Source: Holothuria scabra | Lineage: Eukaryota; Echinodermata; Holothuroidea; Aspidochirotida; Holothuriidae | Reading direction: 5' to 3' | Length of the DNA stretch: 64,000 nucleotides | Assembly: GCA_037179385.1 (NCBI GenBank) | Contig: CM074187.1 | Coordinates: forward strand, 3,162,001 to 3,226,000 | Shown here: positions 1-11,324 of the stretch, piece after piece | How the letters are laid out: the number at the start of each line of letters is the position of its first letter | Numbering within the stretch: position 1 is the first letter of the stretch | Translations under genes and position numbers: made by a program | The notes under the pieces: generated by a model | Database searches by the model: none | What the model was told of the DNA's origin: nothing | Seen by the model: only the letters and a program-made list of their open reading frames with translations

Positions 1-77
1 AGACAATTGTGGGAGTGGCTTAATTAAGAAGGTTGGGAGAATTGGTACTGTTTAGGATGAGAAAATTGGGCCTTTAA
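1..77 (-). mobile_element. Partial T2/Kolobok-like MITE cut by window edge
   Basis: This is the reverse complement of the left part of the elements at 37262-37566 and 46333-46637, sharing stretches such as ACAGTACCAATTCT and the CCTCCCACAATTGT-type block. The outer end carries TTAA at 74-77 followed inward (minus strand) by AGGCCCAATTTTC. T2-type MITEs are known for TTAAAGG ends with TTAA target duplications. The rest of the element lies outside the window. Confidence 0.6.
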
Positions 78-3000
78 AGAACTCTTGAAAAAAATTTGAA
101 ACAAGTTCCAATTTTAAAATGTATTTAAAAAAAAACATGTACAGCTGTTATTTTTATGACCTGTGTAAGAATCTCCGAGAGAGTGTCATTTTTGAAAAAA
201 AAAAAAAACAATCCTCGATAAGTTCTTGCACGTGGGACAAAGAGTCTCACTATGGGCAAAATAGTACCATTTCACCGATGTTCACTACTACATATTCTAC
301 AAGTGACAACGAATACGCTCGTTGTTCATGAAATAGGGCGCAATGATATCGTATTTGTCTGTAGATTCCACAAACGTTTGACAAGACGTTATGCTAACAA
401 AGCAGTTCAGACGCAGGTGAAAGTTCTATTTTCAAAGGGGAACTTGTTTTATTCCCTAATTTATCCTACACATGAATAAAATACACCGTCGTGAGTAGTA
501 CATTTTGTGTAACTGGACTATAATATTTATCAGTCTTCAGATCACCATTTGGCAATAAGAAACTAAAGTTATGTGTCTTGTATTCATCCATACATCTGCC
601 AAAAAAATGCATTTAGACTCAAAAAAAAAAAAACTAAAGCAGGACGTGTGACATACACAGCTTTAAATAGGCGCAAACAAGTTTAACGTATGACATACTT
701 TTAAGTTGTAATGGACGTATGTAATGCCTGAAGGTATCTGCATCCTTTCGCCCTTATACTTTCTCTTTGCAGAGATCAGTCCTAGAGTGGATGTTAAATG
801 AGGCTTTCACGTATTTAAAGCCACGACTGTGGATATTTTCGGCCATGTGCTCTTTTCGGCAATGATTTGCATCCCATTTGGTAAAAAAATTGTGCACCTA
901 TAGGGAATGATGACTCACCTGTTTAGCATAGAAAATTGTGTAGTAGTACACCGGTTCCCAGCAAAACCTTGAGAGGAAGGACTGTACTCAGAAACCGTTA
1001 TATTAATTGATTCGAAAAATCGAAGGTATTTTATTTTGAAATATCAGTTGAAGGTATAGTTTCAAATTCGTAGGCAATGGTAGCTTTTCTCTGGGCGCTC
1101 CTTAATGACATTCGACTATCAAGCATTCTAAATATTAGAGAAATATACACATTTTTGCTCTAGGGAAAACACGTTTCTCTTTTCATCCCTTTGTAGCTTC
1201 AGGTCACAGAATAAATGATACAGAATAAACTCCCTCTTCCATTTCATCTCATTCCCCTACGGAAAAGAACAAAATGGGACCGTTGCGCAGGTTACAAATG
1301 GTATGTTGTGGGTGATTATTTCCCATCTGTAAAGATGTAGATTTAATATTAGCATATCCTTTGTGTATGAAACAAAACTTCAGACAACGCGATTTTACTG
1401 AAAGTTCATGTCTACATGAATTTTTCTTACTAGATCTGAAGGATGGCTCACTGTTATAAACGAAGGCATGGATTGATCATGCTCGAAATATTACTACGAT
1501 ATCTGTCAAGGGTAACGTCTGACTTGAAAACATGAGGTAGACATATCAAATCACTCCTCGACGACACGCACGTCACCGAGGCGTTCTACTCATGCCAAAA
1601 CATTTTGGTTGAAGAAATCTTGACGGAAACAAGGGTTTGGATCGTTTCTGAAGTAAAGATCATGTATCATGTAAAGCTGATGGAACAAACGCTGAAAGAA
1701 TGCTTGTGGAGAACTCTTCCCTCTACAAGAGGACTTGCAAAATGCGTCATCCTCTGAGATATCAGAAACAAAATGGCTCTCTTTGAGATGTATCGACAGC
1801 TACTTGTGACTTGACAGTGTAAAGGAGCTAAATCTGCGACACCTTTTAGGTATACACATATAATCGCTTTGACGTTGGAACGGGAATGAAGGTTCTATGA
1901 TCTAAGTGTGTATGTTCTTCGGTGTGACATTTAATGAGCCCCTACGATTTATATCGACATGTCATATAATTGAGATGGAGCAGGAATATTATATCTTTCA
2001 GGAAGAAAGAGAGCTTACAAGTCTTTTATTGTTAATTAAAAATCAGTTCGCAACAAAAATACATTTCATTCCTTTTGAAATTTATTCTAGCAAAAGTAGA
2101 GATGTTAAATTTAAAATGTTTGAGGGGTTGAATCTTTCTTAAAGTTTCATGTAAATGGTTGCTGCTTGAAACTGGTATGAAAAAGTTGAAGAAAATCCAA
2201 ATCCAGAATTATATCAGTCTATAAGGTCCCAGTCCATGCTTTTCAGTCGATTTTCAAGAATATAAATGGATGATATTTGGCTACATGTGCAGTTCAAATG
2301 TAGTACGTTTGTTATGAACCGGCCCATTTTCTGCCAGAGGAAATAAATTCGAAATGAATTATTCATTAAATGCATCTCAGTTTTTAAACTTGGACACACG
2401 TCTCTGGGTATATCTTACTTCTTGAAATATTAAAGGCATTGTCTGTCCGGTAGCAATTAAAGATTGGCATTTCCAACTAACCAGTTTAACCCCTCCAATG
2501 TATCTGAGTTGGATCAACAAAACATTGGGAATATTTACTTTAGCTGGCAGATTGATTGGAATATGAAACTAAAGTTTATCAATCGCATGTTATTTAATTT
2601 TGTTCTCTTTCAAGCGAGTCAAATCTACAAAAGCGTCTTAATTGAGTATCGGGATTTAATTTTCTAAAGAAAATTTCGAGTTTTCGGAACTCTGAAAACC
2701 TATATCAACCTAGGCCTACAAACCCATATTCATGAATGCGGTTATTAGGGGATCTTGAAATTTGTAGGCTTTTGGAAGTAAATATTCTCATTTGCTTCTC
2801 CCTGTGTCCACCTGAACCTGACTTTAATAAACTTATTACAGGGTGTGTGTTTGGTTTCAATCATTTGTGGCAATGTTTATCAAAGCAATAGCAAGAATTA
2901 TAGCTGATGGACCTCAGCAATTAATTCTCACCGCTACTTGACCGCCGAATTTGTCTTTAAGAAAAAGGTCGGTGTGGAAAGCGTTGACATAATTTAAGAG

Positions 3001-4058
3001 TTCTCACCGACATAAAATGCCATTCTCGGCCAGGCTAAAATTTGTGTTATTTAAAATAGTGGCATAATAGGCTCTATTACGTATGCGTGAAATGAACAAG
3101 TTATTTCATCAACATGGAAAAGCTATTTTTCAAATGATAAAATCAATTTCCAGGTCGGTAAGTTAAATATGAAGGAATAGCCCTCTTTTAACAAGCTAAG
3201 AAAATCCTTTTACAAGCTCCTCTTGATTGATCCCATTACATTCAAAACAGGCCGAAACGAGTGGGCAAAATACTCTTAGACTAGAAAAGGTTTTTAGGGA
3301 TTGGACTTTTTCCAAACCCTTTTTTGCCTTACTTTGTAAATACGTTTGGAAGCTAAACACACGTGTTAAATTCTAAACATTTCACTTTTAAGCACGTTAA
3401 AACGCTAAACGTGAAGTGTTTAAGTGCTAAACCCTTCAACTGTTATATTGCTAAATTTGTTTGGAGTTCCAACGTTTTCAGACACATTAGATGAAAATAA
3501 GTTTTTAATTTTTAAATACTTTATTAATAGTGATCTTCTATGGAATTATGGGGTGTACTAATAACTCATTTAGGGAGGCGGTCATCGTTAATTTGATAAT
3601 ATTGAATGTTGGTCTTTGTTTTATTCATTTTGTTCATTACTTTTCTCACTCTGTTTATACGTGTAAAAATTTCCGTTGTGTTGTCTTTATAAACCATGCA
3701 ATCTTGTTATTTCCACCCTTTTTTGGATCAGAAAGTAGGATACCGATGACGAATAAGTCTCGAAGTTTAAATGAAACTGATATGATTTACATTTTGGTGT
3801 TGCAGTGGTTAATTATCTCAGGCTTGTTTACATGTTAATTGCACGGCATGAAAGAAAAACAAACATAAGAAGTCGTTTAGACTTTTTCATTCTTTGGGAA
3901 TGGAATTTGACTCGAAATAAACTGCAGCTGCACACTTCCCGTGTCCCATCAGAACCATTCCATGTGAACGTTAAGGTTCTAATTCCCTGATTATTTGGAA
4001 CATGTTACGAGAACTAGTTGTTCGACCGTTTCTTTCCCAATGAGATTATCTTGTATAG
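78..4058. other. No gene recognised; AT-rich unannotated DNA
   Basis: Only short frames (at most about 100 codons) occur on both strands, none with a recognisable domain. A locally repetitive patch at about 3345-3450 repeats GCTAAAC-like words. Poly-A runs occur at 199-209 and 621-633. I see no exon, RNA gene or TIR element here that I can support. Confidence 0.5.
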
Positions 4059-4092
<34 letters not shown>

Positions 4093-4143
4093 GAATATTT
4101 ATATATATATATATATCTGTATATATACCTGTATATATAAATA

Positions 4144-4181
<38 letters not shown>
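4059..4181. repeat. Interrupted (TA)n microsatellite
   Basis: Alternating TA with interruptions (CATA, GAATATT, CTGTATATACC). It abuts the left end of TIR element E1. Confidence 0.9.
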
Positions 4182-4183
<2 letters not shown>

Positions 4184-4184
<1 letters not shown>

Positions 4185-4475
4185 CACTAATTCGGCACTT
4201 AGGGGGAGAGTTGTTGTTGAAAAATCGACCTTAAGGGGAAACATTTTTGGGGCGAAATATAAGTTTCGCCGTAACGTTTCTACACACTTTTTCTATAGGA
4301 ATACGTAAACGGACAAGGGCGCCCTCCAAGATTTACAGAGTAGATACAATTACTTCAAACTTCAAACTTCAAACTTCACGTTAGGGCGAATTCTTTTTCT
4401 TATGTATTTCATTGTTACTTTTTCGCCCTATGTACGCCCAGATATAACAATTTCCCCCTTATGTGGGAATTAGCG
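4184..4475. mobile_element. TA-flanked TIR element E1
   Basis: A roughly 290-bp non-coding unit sits between two (TA)n tracts. Its ends form imperfect inverted repeats: the left CACTAATTCGGCACTTAGGG pairs with the reverse complement of the right end, CGCTAATTCCCACATAAGGG. The interior has GGCGAAATATAAG-type blocks and a triple CTTCAAA repeat at 4353-4374. A second copy of its left half is at 63357-63525. The TA flanks fit a TA target duplication, as in Tc1/mariner-type MITEs. Rice Micron elements are a known precedent for (TA)n-targeting MITEs. The superfamily is not established. Confidence 0.55.
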
Positions 4476-4476
4476 T

Positions 4477-4544
<68 letters not shown>
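4476..4544. repeat. (TA)n microsatellite
   Basis: TA tract of about 70 bp separating E1 from E2, with a single CATA interruption. Confidence 0.9.
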
Positions 4545-5210
<666 letters not shown>

Positions 5211-5323
5211 TATATATATATATATACATACATATTAGTGAGTTCCACGTATGCTCCATATCGACAAGAAAACCAAAAAATGATAAAAACGACGGTATTC
5301 AGAGCACAATAGTCTGTATTTGA

Positions 5324-5363
5324 AACGAATATTTCCGACACTCCTGTGCCCTTCAACTGCGTT
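5324..5363 (-). ncRNA. Hammerhead-like motif in PLE-A tail
   Basis: On the minus strand the order is: AACG (stem I), CAGTTGA in the CTGATGA position, an A-GGGCAC/GTGTC stem II hairpin, GAAA, TATT (AUU fits the NUH cleavage rule), then CGTT, which closes stem I. PLEs are known to carry minimal hammerhead ribozymes in their terminal repeats. The core deviates from consensus, so this copy may be inactive. Confidence 0.5.
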
Positions 5364-5503
5364 ATAACAAATGTAGCAAAACTGAAACAAACAAAAGCTG
5401 AAGCACAAACCGCCAAACACGCAGAGATGAATTTATGCGCGCAGTACGCACTCCTCCGAGAGAAAAGTCGCGACGCGCAAGGAAGGTGAACTGTTGCTAA
5501 GGA

Positions 5504-6337
5504 CTAACGGTTGCTAGCAAAGCTAAAACCGCTGAGAACGCCCAAGTCTTTGTTTAGGCCATTTTTGTGAGTATTAAGGGCTATAATCCAGTTACTCTCC
5601 GCTCGGAGTCGCTGGTTTGTTGTAGTGAACCCCGAGCAGAGGAGTATACAATGCAGATTAGAGAGATTGTGCCTTAATCTGCAATAATGGTTGGAAACGG
5701 GAAGGTTGACTTTGTCGAGGATTGACTTTTTGTGATTCTTAAATCTCAACCTAAACTTGGGGCCCGTCTGACCAGCGTAGTTACCTTCCTCGCACGTAGT
5801 ACAACATAAAAGGTATTCAACATTAGGAGTATCACTATCAAGGGAAGGCGGTCGGATAGAAATAGTTGATCCAGGTGGAGTAAATGATCGATCTGTTATA
5901 ATGAACTGACATACATGACATCTTGGCTTATCGCATTTCTTATTACCGGTGTTAAAGACTGAACTAACTTAGATGTTGTAAGAAGAGTCTTTAAGTTAGG
6001 AGGCTGTCTCCTGGCTTTTAGAGGAGGGTCCCGAAACAAATGCGATATAGAACTTTGGTTTCGAAGCACATCAAAATCGTGACGAATTATATTGTGTAAG
6101 TTCTCGGTTTTAAGGGAATAATCGAGAACAAGGGGGATACGAGAACTGCTGGCTTTTGATTTATACAAGAGTAGTTGGGATCTGGAATAACTCGATGCTC
6201 TTACAATACTTTCCTTAATTAGTTTGAGCGGACAGTCATTTTCAAGGAAGTAGCCCGCTAGATAACCAACATGTCTGTCGTACTCAAACTGAGAGGAACA
6301 GATACGTTTAATACGAATACATTGTGAAAATACTATG
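5504..6337 (-). pseudogene. PLE-A linker and GIY-YIG endonuclease
   Basis: The segment from 6337 to about 5955 covers the thumb and linker (IKRICSS, then PPNLKTLLTTSKL). After a frameshift near 5950 the sequence continues with a Cys/His cluster (CDKPRCHVC). The GIY-YIG domain follows: EYLLCCTTC in the GIY position, NYAGQTG in the YIG position, then the conserved Arg/His segment RLRFKNHKKSI. A Glu-containing helix (RLRAESNWII) and a GLN motif near the C terminus complete it. The stop is at 5504. In PLEs this domain makes the target nick. Confidence 0.88.
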
Positions 6338-7252
6338 GATTTTTTTTCATACTAACATGATGAGAACTATTAAAGTTGAGATAAGTATGTGAATCCGTCC
6401 GTTTGCTAAATAGGGTTGTAGCAATAACTTTATGTCTAAGTTGAACCAGAACATCGAGAAAGGGAATTTCAGCATCAGAATAACTATGGGTGAATTTGAT
6501 AGACGAATGAAAGTCATTACAAGATCTCAAAAACACTTTAAGATTATCGAGTCCAAGCGGCCAAATGAAAAATATATCATCAATATACCGAGGGTAATGT
6601 AAAGGTTTTAACTGGGAATGCGACAATAACTTATTTTCTAAGTCAGCCATAAATATTAAAGCATAACTAGGGGCCATTCTACTGCCCATTACAGTACCAC
6701 AGATTTGGAGGTAGTGACTTCCATTAAATTCAAAATTGTTGTGTTTTAGAATTAAGTCAATTAAACACAAAAATTCTTTGGTAAAAGAATTCGAGAAACC
6801 ATTAGCGGAGAGCAAAGATTTACATGAGGACATACCTTCATCATGAGGGATATTAGTATACAGGGCACTGACATCCATAGTGACCAACAAAGAACCAGGG
6901 GGGATGTTGTCGATATCTTCCAAAATTCTAAGGAAGTGCGTAGTGTCCTGCACGTAACTACATATAGTAGGTAATAATGGATTAAGAACACTATCGATGT
7001 AACCTGCGAGATGTTCGGTAAGGGTTCCGATACAGGAAACAATAGGTCTTCCTGGAGGTAAAATGCTAAGGGACTTAGCTAAATCAAACAACTTAACTGT
7101 CTCAAGTTCATCGTTAGAAATATCTATAGCATTACAGGTAAGGGACTCACTGGTGGAAATTAACTTCTGATCAACTAGTTTCCGGACTTTATGCAACTTA
7201 GGAATGGTGTAAAAAGTCATCGGGTGAGGTGAACTAGGAATAAGGTACTTTA
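6333..7252 (-). pseudogene. PLE-A reverse transcriptase core
   Basis: About 305 codons with PLE RT motifs in order: FYTIPKLHK, GRPIVSC, LLVTMDVSALYTNIPHDEG (first catalytic Asp), GTVMGSRMAPSYA, and RYIDDIFF with the catalytic Asp pair, then IPFLDV. All catalytic aspartates are present. The frame ends at a homopolymer (8 A in the sense strand, near 6338). Past it, an alternative frame continues directly with SQCIRIKRICSS, the conserved thumb/linker region, so the stop is a frameshift and not a natural terminus. Confidence 0.9.
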
Positions 7253-7804
7253 CTTATTAGCTACATTGGAAGAAAAAATTTTTACGATGCTGACAAGTTC
7301 CTTTTGAAATTCAAAGCAAGGATCAGATGAAAGCTTAGAGTAGAATTTAGAATTATTAAGCTGGGATTCCGCTTCTTGGATAAAATCAGACGTGTTTAAT
7401 ACCGTAACCGCACCACCCATGTCGGCTTGTCTTATGACTATTTCGGCATTACATCTAAGTGACTTAACAGCAGCGGCTTCGTCTCTGGAGGTGTTGCTAG
7501 GTGAACGTTTCTTCGAATCAGTTTCGATGAACTTATCCTGATGTGCTTTTGCTGCACTAACGAAGTTATCGATATAAACGTTTCTTCCGCTGCTGGGAGT
7601 CCATTCAGGCTTATTAGAAGACACTCGAAGGGTATTAGACGTAGATCGGATAGTGCCCGTCGTGGCATCATCTTTGAAGAATTTCTTTAGTCTAACCTTC
7701 CTAGTGAAGTTATGAAGGTCATAAACTAAGTCCACGGGGTTAGGGTCACGGGTTGGACAAAATGACAGTCCCTTATTCAGGATGGATTTTTCTTGCGAAG
7801 TCAA
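7250..7804 (-). pseudogene. PLE-A N-terminal region
   Basis: A frame of 184 codons precedes the RT domain. Near its end (residues about 140-160) the motif IRQADMGGAVTVLN corresponds to the conserved ADKGGAVVV motif at the start of PLE reverse transcriptases. LNKGLSFCPT near the N terminus is also typical of PLE proteins. The frame stops at 7250, a few codons before the RT core resumes in another frame (KYLIPSSPHP then the next segment), which indicates a small indel. The start codon is not secure, because the true N terminus may lie beyond the (TA)n junction. Confidence 0.8.
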
Positions 7805-7830
7805 GTAGTGATCGGATAAATTAACAAACT

Positions 7831-8075
<245 letters not shown>

Positions 8076-8239
8076 GGTCGAAAGTGTTGTAGTAATAAAT
8101 TCGATCATGAATTTTATAAACTCTTATCAAAGTAGGAACGGTTGAAGAAAAACACCAGAGAGAAAAATTGAGCCGCACGGCGGACCGAAACCACCATCCT
8201 CCGCTTTCCGGGCAGAGTCTATGACCACTAGAACAGCTC
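8076..8239 (-). mobile_element. tRNA-headed SINE-like element with PLE-type tail
   Basis: On the minus strand, 8239-8170 resembles a tRNA. The acceptor arms GAGCTGT and GCGGCTC pair with wobbles, a D-arm-like TCTAGTGGTCATAGA follows, and then come an anticodon arm TCTGC/GCGGA, a 5-nt variable loop and a T-arm-like GTGGTTTCGGTCCGCC. A pyrimidine-rich linker (TCTCTCTGGTG) comes next. The tail (AACCGTTCC, TTTGATAAGAGTTTATA, TCATGATCGAATT) ends in TTTCGACC directly at (TA)n. The tail matches one half of the palindrome at 8682-8862, apart from an internal deletion. A second, truncated copy lies at 63893-63990. Confidence 0.6.
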
Positions 8240-8423
8240 GTGATTCACAGAAACGACAACAGGCTATAAATACCCCGCGTGAATCAATTCTCTCTCTTTG
8301 TTACCATGGTACTCCCAAGCGGGATGAATAATCAGTAGGTCAGTATATATTTATATATAGATAGATATATACATATATATATATATTCATATATATATAT
8401 ATATATAGATAGATATATACAAT
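8240..8423. other. Short unassigned segment plus interrupted (TA)n
   Basis: 8240-8342 holds an inverted pair (TGATTCAC at 8241, GTGAATCA at 8279) around CTATAAATACC, which is TATA-box-like on the plus strand. 8343-8423 is an interrupted TA/GATA tract. The segment may be upstream sequence of the SINE-like unit or of a PLE; I cannot tell. Confidence 0.4.
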
Positions 8424-8620
8424 ACCAACATAATAAAAAAGCGTTGTCTTATATTTCGAGGTCCTACCTCTTCCTCGGAGACTTGAGTCATAAAGCAAAG
8501 TACACTCTACTACGTAAACTGGTTTAAAATGCCCAAATCTTTGTTCAGACCCATGGTATGTGTTTTTAAGGACAAAATTAGTTTAATCTCCTCAGCTTTT
8601 CGTTGATCGTCGTCCCTAAA
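8424..8620 (-). pseudogene. 3' fragment of a PLE related to family A
   Basis: Minus-strand translation of about 8612-8528 gives AEEIKLILSLKTH and then GLNKDLGI. This matches the Glu-helix and GLN end of the PLE-A endonuclease (RAESNWIIALNTH, GLNKDLGVL). The 3' tail that follows contains a hammerhead-like motif and ends at TA-rich sequence. The rest of the element is missing. Confidence 0.65.
8446..8482 (-). ncRNA. Hammerhead-like motif in PLE-A-related fragment
   Basis: Minus strand: GTCT (stem I), CCGAGGA in the CTGANGA position, stem II A-GAGGT/ACCTC with a 3-nt loop, GAAA, TATA (AUA satisfies NUH), then AGAC pairing with GTCT. The layout is the same as in the other PLE tails in this window. 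Confidence 0.55.
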
Positions 8621-8625
8621 GTTTT

Positions 8626-8649
8626 ATATATATAAATTTTTTTTTTATA

Positions 8650-8681
<32 letters not shown>
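8626..8681. repeat. (TA)n tract
   Basis: TA-rich tract with a short poly-T interruption, directly abutting the palindrome at 8682. Confidence 0.85.
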
Positions 8682-8684
<3 letters not shown>

Positions 8685-8862
8685 GTCGAAAGTGTTATAG
8701 TAATGAATTCGATCATGAATTTCATACCGATCCAAGATAGAGTATAAACTCTTATCAAAGAAGGAACGGTTGAACCGTTCCTTCTTTGATAAGAGTTTAT
8801 ACTCTATCTTGGATCGGTATGAAATTCATGATCGAATTCATTACTATAACACTTTCGACCTA
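8682..8862. mobile_element. Perfect 181-bp palindrome made of two inverted PLE-type tails
   Basis: The arms at 8682-8771 and 8773-8862 are exact reverse complements with a single central base at 8772. Each arm runs from the element-end word GGTCGAAAG through TCATGATCGAATT and ACTCTTATCAAAG to AACGGTT at the centre. The same tail forms the 3' part of the SINE-like unit at 8076-8239. The minus-sense tail has a decayed hammerhead layout: CCGTTCC and GGATCGG as stem I, and AGAG-TTTATA-CTCT as stem II. TA tracts flank it, the right one after a further copy of TTCGACCTA. Confidence 0.85.
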
Positions 8863-8897
8863 CACATTCTAACTTCGATCTACCAACTTCGACCTAC

Positions 8898-8921
8898 TAT
8901 ATATATATATATATATATATA
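8898..8921. repeat. Short (TA)n tract preceded by TTCGACCTAC
   Basis: A 24-bp TA tract. The 35 bp before it repeat the end word three times in variant form (TTCGACCTA, TTCGATCTA, TTCGACCTA). Confidence 0.85.
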
Positions 8922-9145
8922 CCATACTCAACTTAATGCTGAAGAAGGGAGTAAAAAGTAAAAACTTTAAGGTCCTAGTAGAAAAAGCAAAAGGATAAAA
9001 GCGGAGTCAAAATACAAAAGATAAAATACAAAAGAAAAACAAAGTAAAGGCCAGGTACAGGGCATCAGTCCAAGAAAAAAGGGGGAAATAAAAAGATAAA
9101 AATTCAACAAATAATTTTTTTTTTTTTAATTTTTTTTCCCCCGAG

Positions 9146-9340
9146 AGGTCGAAGAGGTACGAAACTGTACAGAGTGAAGAGTGAAATATAAACATGCATA
9201 TGCAAAGTGAAAATAACTTAAAAAATAACTTATGATATGATGAATAAATCAAACCGAAAACCTGACCGTCTCCACTGGGACTCAATCCCACACCTTCTGC
9301 TCTACGTGCAGACGCCTTACCAGTTTGGCTATGATTCGCC
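9146..9340 (-). mobile_element. Degenerate tRNA-headed unit ending in TTCGACCT
   Basis: On the minus strand, 9340-9265 has a decayed tRNA layout: TAGCC/GGC D-arm, TCTGC-ACGTAGA-GCAGA anticodon arm, and GTGGGATTGAGTCCCA T-arm. The acceptor pairing is poor. A body of about 105 bp follows and ends at 9160-9146 in GTACCTCTTCGACCT, the same terminal word as the PLE-B tails. A-rich and T-rich sequence comes after it. It is probably a relative of the SINE-like unit at 8076. Confidence 0.4.
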
Positions 9341-9389
9341 GAGAGGGGAATCTCCTGTATTTCCTCTAATGTTGTTTATATTTTAGCTT

Positions 9390-9664
9390 GTGGGAGACGT
9401 AACACGTTGTATGTGGGAGAGACCAAGCGCCGCCTCGCGGATCGAGTCACCCAGCACCTTCGGTCCATCAAACAGAATCTCCATGGATACCCGGTGGCTG
9501 CACATTTCAATCCCCCTTCACCTTGTTCAATACATCATTTAACCGTTACGGCAGCTGTAATGTGCCGAGGCTCCGATCGTGACCGCCTTAGTGCTGAAAA
9601 CCGACTGATGAGGCTAGGTACTCTCGCTCCACACGGCCTTAACGTTAGAATTGACCTTTTGTAA
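9390..9664 (+). pseudogene. PLE-B GIY-YIG endonuclease, C-terminal part
   Basis: It encodes LYVGETKRRLADRV (the YIG strand and Arg helix), QHLRSIKQNLHG, RLSAENRL with the catalytic-type Glu, and an LAPHGLNVRIDLL C terminus. Compared with the copy at 16647-17462, one codon is missing (MRL in place of IMRL). The upstream Cys cluster and RT are absent. Confidence 0.85.
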
Positions 9665-9971
9665 TATTCACCCCTTTTTTGAACCAGTATTTACTCCTTT
9701 TACACTTAACCGTTCGTGCTCGTTTTTTACTGTGTAGCCCTAATTATTTTTTCCGGACCTAGTTTTGGTCTCCTTTTTTCCGACCATGTTCGATTTTTAC
9801 ATGCACTGTTTCATCCAGGACGCTCTTTTTCTTTTTTGGATTTGTGTTTTATCTTTCGCACCCTTGTTTTCTAACAGTCACTTTCGTCTGGTTCTGTTTT
9901 TACAGCGATCGCTTCGGATTTCATGTTTGTCGTGTCCAATTGTTAGTGTTAGTTGTTCAGTTTGATCTTTG

Positions 9972-10007
9972 CCACCTGAAGAAGGGTTTATACAGAAAAC
10001 GTCGTGG
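9972..10007 (+). ncRNA. Hammerhead-like motif, mutated, in PLE-B fragment
   Basis: CCAC (stem I), CTGAAGA, AGGG-TTTATAC hairpin, an altered GAAA region (AGAAAA), CGTC, GTGG closing stem I. Stem II is weakened (CCC has changed to CAG), so this copy is probably inactive. Confidence 0.5.
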
Positions 10008-10053
10008 AGTTTTCCGGACACTTTTAAGCACTTATTACTACCTCTTTTCGACC

Positions 10054-10062
10054 TATATATAA

Positions 10063-10155
<93 letters not shown>

Positions 10156-10185
10156 GATAAATATATATATGTATATATATATATA
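10054..10185. repeat. Interrupted (TA)n microsatellite
   Basis: TA tract with AAATA and GATA interruptions between the PLE-B tail and E3. Confidence 0.9.
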
Positions 10186-10520
10186 CCACTAGATTGAACA
10201 TTAGGGGGAAATTTGTATATCTTGATACGTTTAGGCGAAATGAAAAACAATAAATGCATTACTGTATATTTCGCCTTTAAGGAAAAACATATACATGTAC
10301 GTAAATTCAATAGTCCATTAGTTGTACGTGTTAACAGATAGACGTCCGTAATTTGGTCAACATTGAAGTAATTAGGTATATTACGTACCCCCGTTTGTAT
10401 TTTACTATACACCAACGTATTCCCATTAAAACAGTGTGTGAAAACGTAAAGGGGAACGTAGATTTTCTCCCTAACGTTGATATTTTGCCCAGAAATTTCC
10501 CCTTATTCCACAATTAGGTA
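10186..10520 (-). mobile_element. TA-flanked TIR element E3 (inverted copy of E2)
   Basis: An inverted copy of 4545-4893 with about 90 percent identity by eye and matching boundaries, both set in TA tracts. The minus strand keeps a frame of about 75 codons similar to that of E2 ([10 protein letters not shown] and TRTTNG are shared). Confidence 0.65.
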
Positions 10521-10552
10521 TACATATATATATATATATTTATATATATATA

Positions 10553-10617
<65 letters not shown>

Positions 10618-10626
10618 ATATATATC
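10521..10626. repeat. Interrupted (TA)n microsatellite
   Basis: TA tract with TTTATA interruptions right of E3. The following 10627-10837 is non-repetitive DNA with no recognised gene. Confidence 0.9.
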
Positions 10627-10834
10627 TGTTGAGCACTTGTAAATTTCGAGACGGTATATTGCTTGTGTAGTCTTGGCATTTTAGCCAGGGCGTAATACTA
10701 TTCGCTTTATGCCTAGCACGCTCTTTGAGCAATGTGAACTTTGGTATTCGCAAGCAATGCACCGTGAATGGCTGGACTGACGCAGGTTATGCCTGTGTCA
10801 TTCATGTTATTCCGTCTTGAAATCCACTCTGAGC

Positions 10835-10955
<121 letters not shown>

Positions 10956-11002
10956 CAAATTGGTAAAGCTGGAAAATCTGGCTGAGGTGAAAAAACGATG
11001 TT

Positions 11003-11075
11003 GACTCCACCGGGATTCGAACTCGGGACCTCCCGCTTTCTAGTGCGGACGCTCTAACCACTGAGCCATGAAGCC
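11003..11075 (-). pseudogene. tRNA-like sequence (tRNA pseudogene or SINE head)
   Basis: A minus-strand cloverleaf: acceptor GGCTTCA with TGGAGTC (two wobbles), D-arm GCTC/GAGC, anticodon stem TCCGC/GCGGG, and T-arm CCGAG-TTCGAAT-CCCGG region. The A box (TGGCTCAGTGG) and B box (GTTCGAATCC) are intact. The anticodon loop has eight bases (ACTAGAAA), so identity is ambiguous and normal function is unlikely. It is about 50 bp from a (TA)n tract on its 3' side, like the other tRNA-headed units. Confidence 0.6.
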
Positions 11076-11324
11076 AAGTTGGTTTGGCCTTTGTTTAAAT
11101 GGCAGATGAAGCAACTCGCAATTCACCTCCTGAGCAGGCGCCTAAATCTGGAACAGCACTAGTTCTCGTTTGACGCAAGCCCGACCAGAGATCAAAGATA
11201 TATATATATATATATCGGGAAAACGGACGAACAACTGTTTCTCGAAACATATTCCAAATAATCAGGATATTAGAACCTTAACATTAATGTGTGTTTGTAT
11301 GTTTTTAAACTTTCTTCAGTTAGT

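Larger units (their letters stand above)
9348..10053 (+). mobile_element. PLE-B 3' fragment
   Basis: A 5'-truncated copy of the PLE-B family element at 15607-17841. It starts inside the sequence just before the GIY-YIG domain and includes the endonuclease end, the 3' untranslated tail, a hammerhead-like motif and the terminal word TTTTCGACC at the (TA)n boundary. The truncation point directly abuts the tRNA-like head at 9340. Confidence 0.85.
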
